From: Archangium sp.
GTDB lineage: Bacteria; Myxococcota; Myxococcia; Myxococcales; Myxococcaceae
NCBI GenBank assembly: GCA_030695565.1
Contig: JAUYRZ010000125.1
Location: 1-64,000, forward strand
Length of the DNA stretch: 64,000 nt
Reading direction: 5' to 3'
How positions within the stretch are numbered: position 1 is the first letter of the stretch; every line of letters starts with the position of its first letter. Under the pieces are notes generated by a model that was not told the DNA's origin, searched no databases, and was given only the letters and a program-made list of their open reading frames with translations. A program made the translations under genes and the position numbers. Of the stretch, positions 34,756 to 42,637 are shown in pieces.

Positions 34756-36231
34756 TTACTTCAGCTTCACGTGGTCGAGCTCGACCGCGCTCGTGAGCTT
34801 CCGAAACGAAAACGTCGCCCCCGGCCAGAGCATCGCGTTGCGTCCGTGCACGTCGAGGTACCAGCTGTTGCAGCCCGACGCCCACACGGTCCCCGGCAGC
34901 CGTGCCTCAATGCCCGCGTTGAACGCGTGCTCGGCTTCTTCCGTGACCTCCACGCTCTTCGCGCCCGCTGCATCGAGCGCCTTCAGGTGCGCCATCGCAA
35001 ATCGGATCTGCGACTCGATCATGTAGACCATCGAGTTGTGCCCGAGCCCGGTGTTTGGCCCCATCAGCACGTACATGTTCGGAAAGCCCGGCACCGTGGT
35101 GCCCCGGTACGCGTGCAGACCTTCACTCCAGGTGGCGCCGAGGTCCCGGCCTCCGCGGCCGAGCACCTTCAAGCGCGACAGCGGCGCTGCCACGTCGAAG
35201 CCGGTGCACCAGGCGATCGCGTCACACTCCACGTGCCGCCCGTCGGGCGTCACCACGCCGGTCTCCGTGACCTCCTTCACCGCGCTGCTCTCGAGCGCGA
35301 CGTTGGGCCGGTTGAACGACGGGTAGTAGTCGTCGGAGAGCAGGATGCGTTTGCAGCCCGCGGCGTACTTCGGCGTGAGGCGCTCCTGCAGCACCGGGTC
35401 TTTCACCTGCTTGCGGATGTGCCGTTTGCCCAACCACTCGGCGGCGCGCAGCACGCGGGGCCAGCGGGTGAAGCCCAGCGCCCGGCTCTCCAGCTTCCAA
35501 TAGATGCCAGCGCGGGTGAGCTTCATCAACCACGGCGCCACGCGGTACAGCCACCGGGCCAGCCGCGAAATCGGAGCATCCGCCCGCGGCACCACCCACG
35601 CCGGCGTCCGCTGAAACAAGGTGAGCTGCTTCACGTGCGGCGCGAGGGCCGGCACCAGCTGAATCGCCGAAGCACCCGTGCCCACCACCACGATGCGTTT
35701 GCCTTCGAGCGAGACCGACTCGTCCCACGCGGCCGAGTGGAGCTGCGGCCCCTCGAACTTCTCGCGCCCCGGCACCTCGGGAAACTTCGGGTGATGCAGG
35801 GCGCCCACGCCGAGCACCAGCTGCGGCGCGCGGAAGACTTCTCCGGTCTTCGTGGTGACCTGCCACGAGCTGGTCGCTTCGTCGTACTCGCAGGTCTGCG
35901 CTTCCACGCCGAAGCGGCAATGGGCGCGCACACCGTATTGATCAGCCGTGCGCTCCAGGTAGCCGAGGATTTCTTTCTGCGGGGCGAAGTGACGTGTCCA
36001 CCCGGCGTTCTGCGCGAAGGAGAAGGAATAGAGGTGCGAAGGCACGTCGCACGCGCAGCCGGGGTAGCGGTTCTCTCGCCATGTTCCGCCGACGCCTGCG
36101 CCCTTCTCGAGCACGACGTAGCTGCGTTTGCCTTCCTGCTGGAGCGCGATGGCCATACCCAGGCCTGAGAAGCCCGAGCCCAGAATGATCACATCGGTCA
36201 ACACACCGCTCGGGATGACCGGTGAGGTCAT
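34756..36231 (-). CDS. Flavin monooxygenase of Baeyer-Villiger type
   Basis: The 491-residue enzyme has an FAD-binding GSGFSGLG (18-25), the Baeyer-Villiger fingerprint F-x-G-x3-H-x3-W-D at residues 159-170 (FEGPQLHSAAWD), and an NADP-binding GTGASAIQ (184-191). These enzymes insert oxygen next to a ketone using NADPH and O2; related members act on long-chain or cyclic ketones, and some hydroxylate other substrates. The ATG at 36231 overlaps the stop of the di-metal hydrolase-like gene by four bases (ATGA), so they are cotranscribed. A divergent AraC-type regulator at 37140 probably controls them. The substrate cannot be read from sequence. Confidence 0.85.
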   Translation of the reverse strand: MTSPVIPSGVLTDVIILGSGFSGLGMAIALQQEGKRSYVVLEKGAGVGGTWRENRYPGCACDVPSHLYSFSFAQNAGWTRHFAPQKEILGYLERTADQYGVRAHCRFGVEAQTCEYDEATSSWQVTTKTGEVFRAPQLVLGVGALHHPKFPEVPGREKFEGPQLHSAAWDESVSLEGKRIVVVGTGASAIQLVPALAPHVKQLTLFQRTPAWVVPRADAPISRLARWLYRVAPWLMKLTRAGIYWKLESRALGFTRWPRVLRAAEWLGKRHIRKQVKDPVLQERLTPKYAAGCKRILLSDDYYPSFNRPNVALESSAVKEVTETGVVTPDGRHVECDAIAWCTGFDVAAPLSRLKVLGRGGRDLGATWSEGLHAYRGTTVPGFPNMYVLMGPNTGLGHNSMVYMIESQIRFAMAHLKALDAAGAKSVEVTEEAEHAFNAGIEARLPGTVWASGCNSWYLDVHGRNAMLWPGATFSFRKLTSAVELDHVKLK

Positions 36232-37022
36232 GTCGCGAGCGAGCGCTTCCACGCTTCGACGAGCTCGAAGCCACCGCGGGCGGCCGGATGAAAGTCGCGC
36301 CGGAAGTACGAGAGATACGGGCGCACCAACGAGCTGAGCACGCCGGGATTGACGAAGAGAAACTTGAAGAGCCGCGCGTGTTCACGCACAGAGAACACGA
36401 CGCCGCGCTGGGCCATGAACACGAGCTGCTGCAGCACCACCAGGCTCCAGAAGAAGAACGAGACCACCAACATCACCCGGCAGCGCTCGAAGAACGTGCC
36501 ACCCACGGCCTGGTAGACGTCGAAGGCCACGCTGCGATGTTCGTTCTCTTCGGCGGAGTGCCAGCGCCAGAGCGAGCGCATGGTGGGATCGCTGCCGTCG
36601 AGCACCTCGGGCTTCGAGAGGACCAACTCGCCCATCAGCGAGGTGAAGTGTTCGAGCGCGCAGGTGACCGCGAGCTGGCGGCGCGGTGAAAAGAAGCGCA
36701 TCGAGATGCCGAGCAGGAACCGCACGATGCGCTCGAGCCCGGCGATGGGGAGGCCCTGCGCGGTGAGGCGCTCGTTGTAGGCCACGTGTTCGCGGCCGTG
36801 GTGACCCTCCTGGGCGCAGAAGGCGGCGACCTCTTCTTGCAAACGCGGGTCGGTCAGCTGCGACTGGTAGTGCTTCACGCTGCGCACGAAGAACCGTTCA
36901 CCCAGCGGGAAGAAGACCGAGAGCTGGTCGAAGTACGCGCTGACCGCGGGGCCTTTCCCGTGCCAGTCGCGCGGCGAGCTGGAGAGTGGAAACCGGAAGT
37001 CGCGCACTTCGATGGAGGTCAT
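36228..37022 (-). CDS. Predicted metal-dependent hydrolase (PF10118-type, ferritin-like)
   Basis: This 264-residue protein carries the paired Glu/His motifs of the 'predicted metal-dependent hydrolase' family: FCAQEGHHGREH (about 70-81) and WRWHSAEENEHRSVAFD (about 154-170), with a further Glu in ALEHFTSLMGE. The spacing suggests a ferritin-like di-iron site. A hydrophobic stretch (MLVVSFFFWSLVVLQQLVF, about 185-203) indicates membrane association. Family members often sit next to Baeyer-Villiger monooxygenases and AraC regulators, as here, in lipid or ketone catabolism. The start is ATG at 37022. The reaction is not established. Confidence 0.8.
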   Translation of the reverse strand: MTSIEVRDFRFPLSSSPRDWHGKGPAVSAYFDQLSVFFPLGERFFVRSVKHYQSQLTDPRLQEEVAAFCAQEGHHGREHVAYNERLTAQGLPIAGLERIVRFLLGISMRFFSPRRQLAVTCALEHFTSLMGELVLSKPEVLDGSDPTMRSLWRWHSAEENEHRSVAFDVYQAVGGTFFERCRVMLVVSFFFWSLVVLQQLVFMAQRGVVFSVREHARLFKFLFVNPGVLSSLVRPYLSYFRRDFHPAARGGFELVEAWKRSLAT

Positions 37023-37139
37023 GACCGGAACTTGCACCCGATGGAGGAAGAGAAGCTGTACCCGCTGCTGTGCTGGGGTGCCACGGTGTTGTTAATCCGG
37101 GCCAGCCGCAAGTGCGCGACGCGGTGGTAAGTCGGGTGG
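37023..37139. promoter_or_regulatory. Divergent promoter region for hydrolase operon and AraC regulator
   Basis: These 117 bases separate the divergent starts at 37022 and 37140. Binding sites for the AraC-type regulator are expected here. GTTGTTAATCC near 37089-37099 is the only AT-richer spot and could belong to a -10 region. No confident operator was found. Confidence 0.4.
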
Positions 37140-38132
37140 GTGAGTCGAACCGCAGGTCTGCCCAGCTCCTACCTCGTGCATCTGGTGGAGCTCACCCGGC
37201 GCTTCGGTGTCGAAGATGACGAGCTGCTGGGCCCGCTCGAGCTCGAGCTGGAGGACCTCGCCGAGAGCTCCGGCCGCCTCGACGTCTCTCAGGTGATCGA
37301 CCTCATCGAACGCGCGCGCACGCTCACCGGTGAGCCGGGCCTGGGCATCTACCTCGGCCTCGCCATGCGCGCGTCGTGGCATGGGTACCTGGGCTTCGCG
37401 GTGCTCACGGCCAAAGACGTCGGCGACGCGCTCAAGCTGGGGGAGCGGTTCATCTCCACCCGCACCACCGCGCTCGCCTTCAGGTTAACGGTGGAGGACG
37501 GCAAGGCGTCGTTCTGGCTGGAGGAGCGCGCGGACTTCGGGCCTGCACGCGATGCGCTGGTGCTGGCGCTGTTGATCGGGCTCTCCACCATCGGGCAAGC
37601 GTTGTCGGGGCGGGAACTCGAGGGGCGCATCGAGGTGGCGTTGCCGCGGCCTCCGTGGCTCGAGCGGTTCGCCGACAATGCGCGGTTGGATCGCGTGGCG
37701 TTCGACAAGCCCGCGCACCGCATCGTGTTCGACGCGCGGTTGCTCACCACGCCGTTTCAGTTGGCCGACGCGGGGGCGCGTGAGCTGGCCGCGGCGCAAT
37801 GTGAGAAGGAGCTCGCTGCCCTCGGGTTCGCGGGGCGCTTGTCGGCGCGCGTGCGGGAGCTGGTGCTCAGTGGGGCCGCGGTGGTCGATGTGGAAGGTGT
37901 GGCGAAGGTGTTGTCGATGAGCTCGCGCACGCTCAAGCGCCGGCTGGCGGGGGAGGGCACGAGCTATTCGGAGCTGCTCGAGGCCGAGCGGAGGTCGCGC
38001 GCGGAGCACCTGCTCGCGCACACGATGATGTCGGTGAAGGAGATTTCCGCCGCGCTCGGCTACGCGGACACCGCGGCGTTCTCGCATGCGTTCCAGCGGT
38101 GGACCGGTAAGTCGCCCAGTGACGTGCGCTAA
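37140..38132 (+). CDS. AraC-family transcriptional regulator
   Basis: The 330-residue protein starts at GTG (37140). Residues 15-195 match the arabinose-binding-like ligand domain of the OruR/ArgR-type AraC subgroup (DVSQVIDLIERARTLTGEPG; GYLGFAVLTAKDVGDAL). The C-terminal 100 residues hold two helix-turn-helix units (DVEGVAKVLSMSSRTLKRRL and SVKEISAALGYADTAAFSHA) and the family's final FQRWTGKSPSDVR. Members usually activate an adjacent catabolic operon upon binding its substrate. The divergent monooxygenase/hydrolase operon is the obvious target. Confidence 0.9.
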   Translation: MSRTAGLPSSYLVHLVELTRRFGVEDDELLGPLELELEDLAESSGRLDVSQVIDLIERARTLTGEPGLGIYLGLAMRASWHGYLGFAVLTAKDVGDALKLGERFISTRTTALAFRLTVEDGKASFWLEERADFGPARDALVLALLIGLSTIGQALSGRELEGRIEVALPRPPWLERFADNARLDRVAFDKPAHRIVFDARLLTTPFQLADAGARELAAAQCEKELAALGFAGRLSARVRELVLSGAAVVDVEGVAKVLSMSSRTLKRRLAGEGTSYSELLEAERRSRAEHLLAHTMMSVKEISAALGYADTAAFSHAFQRWTGKSPSDVR

Positions 38133-38137
38133 AGTGT

Positions 38138-38173
38138 CTCCCTCTCCCTTCGGGAGAGAGTCGGGGTGAGGGG
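38138..38173. repeat. Dispersed hairpin repeat between convergent genes
   Basis: CTCCCTCTCCC-TTC-GGGAGAGAG followed by TCGGGGTGAGGGG, the reverse orientation of the copy at 949-990. It lies between the stop codons of the AraC regulator (38132) and the response regulator (38183). Confidence 0.7.
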
Positions 38174-38182
38174 CAAGCGAGG

Positions 38183-38638
38183 TTACTTTCTGGCCAGCTG
38201 CGCCATCACCGACTGAATGTTCGCCTGGGCGAGCGCCAGGTTGAGCCGCATGAAGTCGATGGGCTTGGTCAGAAAATGATTGGCCCCCACCGTCTTCACC
38301 TCTGCCTCCGAGTACCGCGTGACGTACGCGGTCATCACGATGATCGGCAGGTGCGGCAACGGTGGCAACGACTGCGCCCACGACGGCAGCGAGCTCTTCG
38401 GCGTCATGCCGCGAATCACCTTCACCAACGCCAGCCCATCCATCTGGCTGCCTTGCAGCTCGATGTCCATCAGCACCGCGAACAACTCCGTGCCTTTTGT
38501 GCTGAGCACCTCACAGGCCTGGCGATCGCTCGTCGCGCTGATCAACTCGTAGCGCGCCTGCAATCGCAGCTGCGCGAGCTTGAACGTGTCCGCGTCATCC
38601 TCGACGTACAAGACGATCGGTTTGGCGTTCGGAGTCAC
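38183..38638 (-). CDS. Single-domain response regulator
   Basis: This 151-residue protein is a receiver domain only: acidic residues Glu13/Asp14 (YVEDDADT), phosphoacceptor Asp58 (AVLMDIEL), Thr in VMTAYVT and Lys in FLTKPIDF. An insertion before the fourth strand (KSSLPSWAQSLPPLPHLP) is longer than usual. It has no output domain, so it probably works by protein contact. The GTG start at 38638 overlaps the membrane protein's stop by four bases (GTGA), indicating coupled translation; the membrane protein may be the functional partner. Confidence 0.85.
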   Translation of the reverse strand: MTPNAKPIVLYVEDDADTFKLAQLRLQARYELISATSDRQACEVLSTKGTELFAVLMDIELQGSQMDGLALVKVIRGMTPKSSLPSWAQSLPPLPHLPIIVMTAYVTRYSEAEVKTVGANHFLTKPIDFMRLNLALAQANIQSVMAQLARK

Positions 38639-39723
38639 GGCGTGTTCACTGTAGCGGCATGGGGTGCACTGCGCACGATGGGGCCCCACCCCAGTCGTGG
38701 AGTCAGCCGCGGATCTGCCTTCGTCTTCCAGATGAAACCATCGAGCAGATAGTGCGTGGTCTGCGGCAACGAGAGCAGCGGCACCAGCAAGGCCAGCAGC
38801 GCCCCTTCCACCTCGAAGCCGCCCGCGCCGAAGAGCATGGGGTGCTCGTGCCAGACCAGCTTGTCCCAGGCCAGCTCTTCGAAGAACGCGAGCACCCAGA
38901 GCAGCAGCAGGAAGCCCGGCCCCCCCGCACGCAGCACCCACGACAGCCGACCGTACCCGCCCTCTTCATTGCGGTGCTTCGCGTAGCGATGCAGCAGCAC
39001 CAGGTACGGCACGCCGTGCAGCGCCACGTTCATCACCGTGAACGCGAGGTCGCTCTGCGCCCACACGATGCCGCCAAACCAGCTCAGCCAGGTGGCGAAG
39101 AGCAGCAACGATTTGCCCAGGTGCAGCCGACGAAAGACCAGCGCCTGGACGAGCCAGCCGAGCAGCACCACCGCGTGAACGGCCAGCGCTGCCGTGCCCA
39201 CCCACGCCGGCAGCCCGCCGATGAAGTCGCCTTCGCGAAACCACCAGAACGCGCGCGGCAAATGCGCGTGCCACCACACCACCGGGCCCAGCGTGGCCGC
39301 GAAGATGGCCGCGCGATCGAAGTTCAGCTCGCGCTCGCCGCTGCCTGCGCGCCGGCCGTAGAGCACCATCCACCCCACCTGCTGGCGGATGAAGTGCCAC
39401 GCAGCGACGTAGGCCAGCACGCGCCAGAACAACTCGGGCGAGAGGGCGTGGGCTGCGACGCCCAGGCCGTACGCGAGCAGGGGCGCGGCGGTGTAGAGCA
39501 GCGGGCGGCGGCGCAGCTCTTCGGGGTCGAGATAGACGCGAAAGAGCGTCGACCAGACGTGGGCCACGTCGATGAACACCACGAAGAGCAAGAAGACCCA
39601 CGGCGGTGTCTCCGTGCTCACGCCCAGGAAGGGCAGGCTCAGCGCGAGCGCGAACGAGAGCAACGCGGTGCCCGCGAAGGCCAGGCCATCCACGACTGGG
39701 GAAAACAGCCAGCGCTGCGACAC
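38635..39723 (-). CDS. Polytopic membrane protein, function unknown
   Basis: The 362-residue product has about eight or nine membrane segments starting at residue 12 (LAFAGTALLSFALALSLPFLG). Several His/Asp pairs lie at membrane edges (FIDVAHVWSTLFRVYLD, AAWHFIRQQVGW, VALHGVPYLVLLHRYAKHR, THYLLDGFIW), which recalls metal-dependent membrane enzymes such as the Brp/Blh carotene dioxygenases, but the match is too loose to name. It is cotranscribed with the receiver protein at 38183-38638 (GTGA overlap). No signal peptide is cleaved. Confidence 0.7.
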   Translation of the reverse strand: MSQRWLFSPVVDGLAFAGTALLSFALALSLPFLGVSTETPPWVFLLFVVFIDVAHVWSTLFRVYLDPEELRRRPLLYTAAPLLAYGLGVAAHALSPELFWRVLAYVAAWHFIRQQVGWMVLYGRRAGSGERELNFDRAAIFAATLGPVVWWHAHLPRAFWWFREGDFIGGLPAWVGTAALAVHAVVLLGWLVQALVFRRLHLGKSLLLFATWLSWFGGIVWAQSDLAFTVMNVALHGVPYLVLLHRYAKHRNEEGGYGRLSWVLRAGGPGFLLLLWVLAFFEELAWDKLVWHEHPMLFGAGGFEVEGALLALLVPLLSLPQTTHYLLDGFIWKTKADPRLTPRLGWGPIVRSAPHAATVNTP

Positions 39724-39850
39724 GGCGCGTTCCTACACCGAACCGGTCCTCCCGAGCGGGGTCGAGGGCGTGGTTCGCCCCGAGCGCGCCTGGACCTCTT
39801 CCAGTAGTTTTCCCTCGCCAGCGTGCGGCGGGTACCGGCAACATCGGTCG
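39724..39850. promoter_or_regulatory. Divergent region before the HtrA gene
   Basis: 127 bases separate the divergent starts at 39723 and 39851. The segment GTAGTTTTCCC near 39804-39814 is the least GC-rich part. No specific promoter element could be assigned. Confidence 0.35.
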
Positions 39851-40879
39851 ATGCTCAGCCTCGCGCTCTTCGCTCTCGTCAGCTCGGCGGTTCCCCTGGA
39901 GGAGCTCTTCGCGAAGGTCGATCCCTCCGTGGTCACCGTGCGGGTGGGCACCAAGACGCTCACCGAGAACGATCGCGGCGCGGTGATGGTGGTGGCCGTG
40001 GTCACCGGCTCGGGCGTGCTGGTGCACGGCGAAGGCTTCGTGGTCACTGCCGCGCACGTGGTGGAGTCGGCCGAGATGATCGAGGTGCATTGGGCCGATG
40101 GTTTCAAGGCCAGCGCGAAGGTGGTCTCGCTCTCGCGCACCGAAGACATCGCGTTGCTCAAGGTCGACTCCACGCCGCCCAAAGCGGTGGTGGCCACGCT
40201 GGGTGATTCGAACGCGCTCAAGCCCGGCCAGCGGTTGTTCGCCATCGGTGCGCCTTACGGTCTCGAGCACAGCTTGACCGCCGGCGTGGTGAGCGCGCTG
40301 CGCACCAATGATCGACCGGGCCTGATGCCCAAACACCTGGTGCAGACCGACGTGCCGTTGAACCAGGGGAACTCAGGCGGGCCGCTCTTCAACGAGAAGG
40401 GCGAGGTGGTGGGCATCGCCAGCTTCATGCTCTCCCAGAGCGGCGGGAGCGTGGGGCTCAACTTCGCCGTGCCCAGCGCCACCGTGCGCACGCGGTTGTT
40501 CGACGAGGCCCTGCCGTACATCGGCGTCGGCCTCCGGTTCATTCCCCGCGACATCGCGGAGCTCTTCAACTGGCCCGTCGAGGCGGGTTTCCTGGTGGAG
40601 ACCGTTCGGCCCGCCAGCCCCGCTGAAGTGGCCGGCCTGCGCGCAGGCGCGGTCAGCTCGGAGGTGGGTGGCAACCACGTTCAGCTCGGCGGCGATCTGA
40701 TCATCTCGGTCAACGGCATCGCGGCCGCCGAGACGGCGAAGGTGGCCCAGTCACTGCGCGCGCTCAAGCCGGGCGACGTCATCCGCTACGACCTGCTGCG
40801 CGGTGGCAAGCCGGGCCACGTCGACGTGCCCATCCCCGCGGGGCTGAGCGTGCCGTTGCTCGTGAAGCTCAAGAAGTGA
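39851..40879 (+). CDS. HtrA/DegP-like periplasmic serine protease with PDZ domain
   Basis: The 342-residue product starts at the ATG at 39851, giving a short signal peptide (LSLALFALVSSAVP). The trypsin-like domain has His69 (VTAAHVV), Asp99 (TEDIALLK) and Ser175 (NQGNSGGPLF), the full catalytic triad. One C-terminal PDZ domain (about 235-340) contains VETVRPASPAEVAGLRAGA and GGDLIISVNG. Such proteases degrade or regulate misfolded envelope proteins. The stop overlaps the start of the TMTC-like gene by four bases (GTGA), an unusual pairing of a protease with a putative glycosyltransferase. No in-frame upstream extension is likely since it would precede the signal peptide. Confidence 0.9.
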   Translation: MLSLALFALVSSAVPLEELFAKVDPSVVTVRVGTKTLTENDRGAVMVVAVVTGSGVLVHGEGFVVTAAHVVESAEMIEVHWADGFKASAKVVSLSRTEDIALLKVDSTPPKAVVATLGDSNALKPGQRLFAIGAPYGLEHSLTAGVVSALRTNDRPGLMPKHLVQTDVPLNQGNSGGPLFNEKGEVVGIASFMLSQSGGSVGLNFAVPSATVRTRLFDEALPYIGVGLRFIPRDIAELFNWPVEAGFLVETVRPASPAEVAGLRAGAVSSEVGGNHVQLGGDLIISVNGIAAAETAKVAQSLRALKPGDVIRYDLLRGGKPGHVDVPIPAGLSVPLLVKLKK

Positions 40880-42582
40880 AGTCGCCGGCTGCTCCGCGTC
40901 AGTGGTGGTTCGACGCGCTCCTCGTGTTGGCGTGCGTGGTGGCGTTCGGCCCGGGCATGCCGGGTGGCCTCATCCGCTACGACGACTCGCTCTACATCTT
41001 CCGCAACACCGAGCTGCTGGGGCGGCCGGGCTGGGCCGGGCTCGCCGCCGTGTGGGACAGCAGCCGCGCCTGGAACGGCCAGTTCGTCGAGTTCTTCCCG
41101 CTGCGCGACACGGTGTACTGGCTCGTCTTTCAGCGCTGGGAGACGTGGGGCCTGCCCTATCACCTCGCGTCGTTGGCCTTTCACGTTGTGGCCAGCGTTC
41201 TGGCCTTGCGGCTCGCGTCGGCGTTGGGGCTCTCGCGCTTCGCCGCGCTGGTGGCCGCGCTGCTCTTCGCGGCCCACCCGATCCACGTCGAGTCGGTCGT
41301 GTGGGCGTCGGGCCTGAAGGACCCGATGTACACGGCGTTTCTCTTCGGCAGTCTGCTGGTGTTCGCCCGGCTCCGTGAACACCCGAGGCCGTGGTTGCTG
41401 CCGCTCTCGATGCTCTTGTTCATCGGGGCGCTGTTGGTGAAGTCGATGGCGTTGAGCTTGCCGCTGCTGCTCCTGGCGATGGAGCGGTGGGTCGGCCCGC
41501 CCACGCCCTGGCGGCTCATCGCGCAGCGGCTCAGTGGGTTCGTGGTGGTGAGTGGTCTGTTCCTCGTGCAGTTCGTGTTGATCGGAAAAGCGAACGCCGC
41601 GGTGGTGGAGCCCCACGGTGGCAGCTGGAGCGCTCACCTGGTGCTCGCCGCGTGGGCGCAGGTCAAATACCTGAAGCAGGCGCTGGTGCCGTCGACGTTC
41701 AGGTTGATCTACTGCTTCGAGCCGCCCACGGGCCTGACCGATGCGCGGCTGTGGCTGGCGGTGCTGGTGCTGTCGGGGGTGGGCGGTCTGCTCTGGTGGT
41801 GGCGAAAGCAGCCGCTGCTCAAGTTCGGAGTCGCCTGGTACTTCGCCTGCCTGCTGCCCGCCTCGAACCTGGTGCCTTTCCCGGCGGTGATGGCGGATCG
41901 CTACCTCTACGCGGCGGTGTTCGGCGTGTGCGTGGTGCTCGCGCTGTTGGTGGATCGCATGTCCGAACGCCCGCGGATGATCATCGTGGTGGGGTCCGTG
42001 CTCGGCTTGACCCTGACCAGCGCCGCGCGCAGTGCGCTGTGGCTCGACGAAGAGAACCTGTGGGCGGAGACCGATGAAGATCCGGCGTGCCTGGTCGATC
42101 GCAGCCGCCCCGCTGTCGACGCGCACCTGCTCCGTTTTCGGGCGGCGACGGATCGCCGGGTGGCGCTGCAGGCCCTCGAGCGGGCGCTCATCACGCCGGG
42201 GCTGGCGCAGAGTTCTCACCTCTGTGAGGCGCTGCAGAATGGAGCGCTGCTCACCGTCGAGCTGGGCGAACCGGAGCGGGGTGAGGCGTGGGCCCGGTCG
42301 GCGAGCGAACGGTGTCCGTCAGAGGCGATGAGCTGGTCTGCGTTGGCTCAGACGACGCTGCGCCGCAACCCGCCGCTCGCGCTCGACGCGGCCCAACGGG
42401 CGTGGAGACTGGAGCCCAGCGTCGCTGCGCAGACCCTGGTGGGGGTGTTGCAACTCGAGGCAGGGGCGGAGGATGGAGAGCGTTTGTTGCTCGATGCGGT
42501 GCGGCAACAAGGGGACGAAGCGTGTCCGGTTTTGAGGCGGGTTGCTTCGCCGCAGGTCGTCGCTCGCTTCTGCCCGGGGTGA
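40876..42582 (+). CDS. TMTC-like GT-C membrane protein with C-terminal helical repeats
   Basis: The 568-residue protein starts at GTG overlapping the HtrA stop. It has around ten membrane segments and a soluble C-terminal part (about 390-568) of TPR-like helices. An acidic pair in the first loop (LIRYDDSLY, Asp36/Asp37) is where GT-C glycosyltransferases keep their catalytic acid. The stretch HPIHVESVVWASGLKDPMYT resembles the H-P-x-H-x-E-A-V motif of TMTC proteins, which in animals O-mannosylate cadherins. It is clearly paralogous to the protein at 50938-52710 (for example FVEFFPLRDTVYW versus FVEFFPLRDAVYW). I infer a lipid-linked-sugar-dependent transferase acting outside the membrane; no activity is proven. 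Confidence 0.7.
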   Translation: MKSPAAPRQWWFDALLVLACVVAFGPGMPGGLIRYDDSLYIFRNTELLGRPGWAGLAAVWDSSRAWNGQFVEFFPLRDTVYWLVFQRWETWGLPYHLASLAFHVVASVLALRLASALGLSRFAALVAALLFAAHPIHVESVVWASGLKDPMYTAFLFGSLLVFARLREHPRPWLLPLSMLLFIGALLVKSMALSLPLLLLAMERWVGPPTPWRLIAQRLSGFVVVSGLFLVQFVLIGKANAAVVEPHGGSWSAHLVLAAWAQVKYLKQALVPSTFRLIYCFEPPTGLTDARLWLAVLVLSGVGGLLWWWRKQPLLKFGVAWYFACLLPASNLVPFPAVMADRYLYAAVFGVCVVLALLVDRMSERPRMIIVVGSVLGLTLTSAARSALWLDEENLWAETDEDPACLVDRSRPAVDAHLLRFRAATDRRVALQALERALITPGLAQSSHLCEALQNGALLTVELGEPERGEAWARSASERCPSEAMSWSALAQTTLRRNPPLALDAAQRAWRLEPSVAAQTLVGVLQLEAGAEDGERLLLDAVRQQGDEACPVLRRVASPQVVARFCPG

Positions 42583-42594
42583 AGAGCTGCTCGG

Positions 42595-42636
42595 CCCCTC
42601 ACACCAACCCTCTCCCCGCTTCGCAGGGCGAGGGAG
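42595..42636. repeat. Dispersed hairpin repeat between convergent operons
   Basis: CCCCTCACACCAACCCTCTCCCC-GCTTCGCAGGGCGAGGGAG is the same family as 949-990. It sits between the stop of the TMTC-like gene (42582) and the last codon of the STT3-like gene (42638), at the end of the long pil/glycosylation operon. Confidence 0.7.
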
Positions 42637-42637
42637 C

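Noticed and set aside
33640-36168. 842-codon plus-strand frame opposite the chemoreceptor and monooxygenase
   Set aside because: It spans two well-supported minus-strand genes and has His/Arg-rich composition without any motif.
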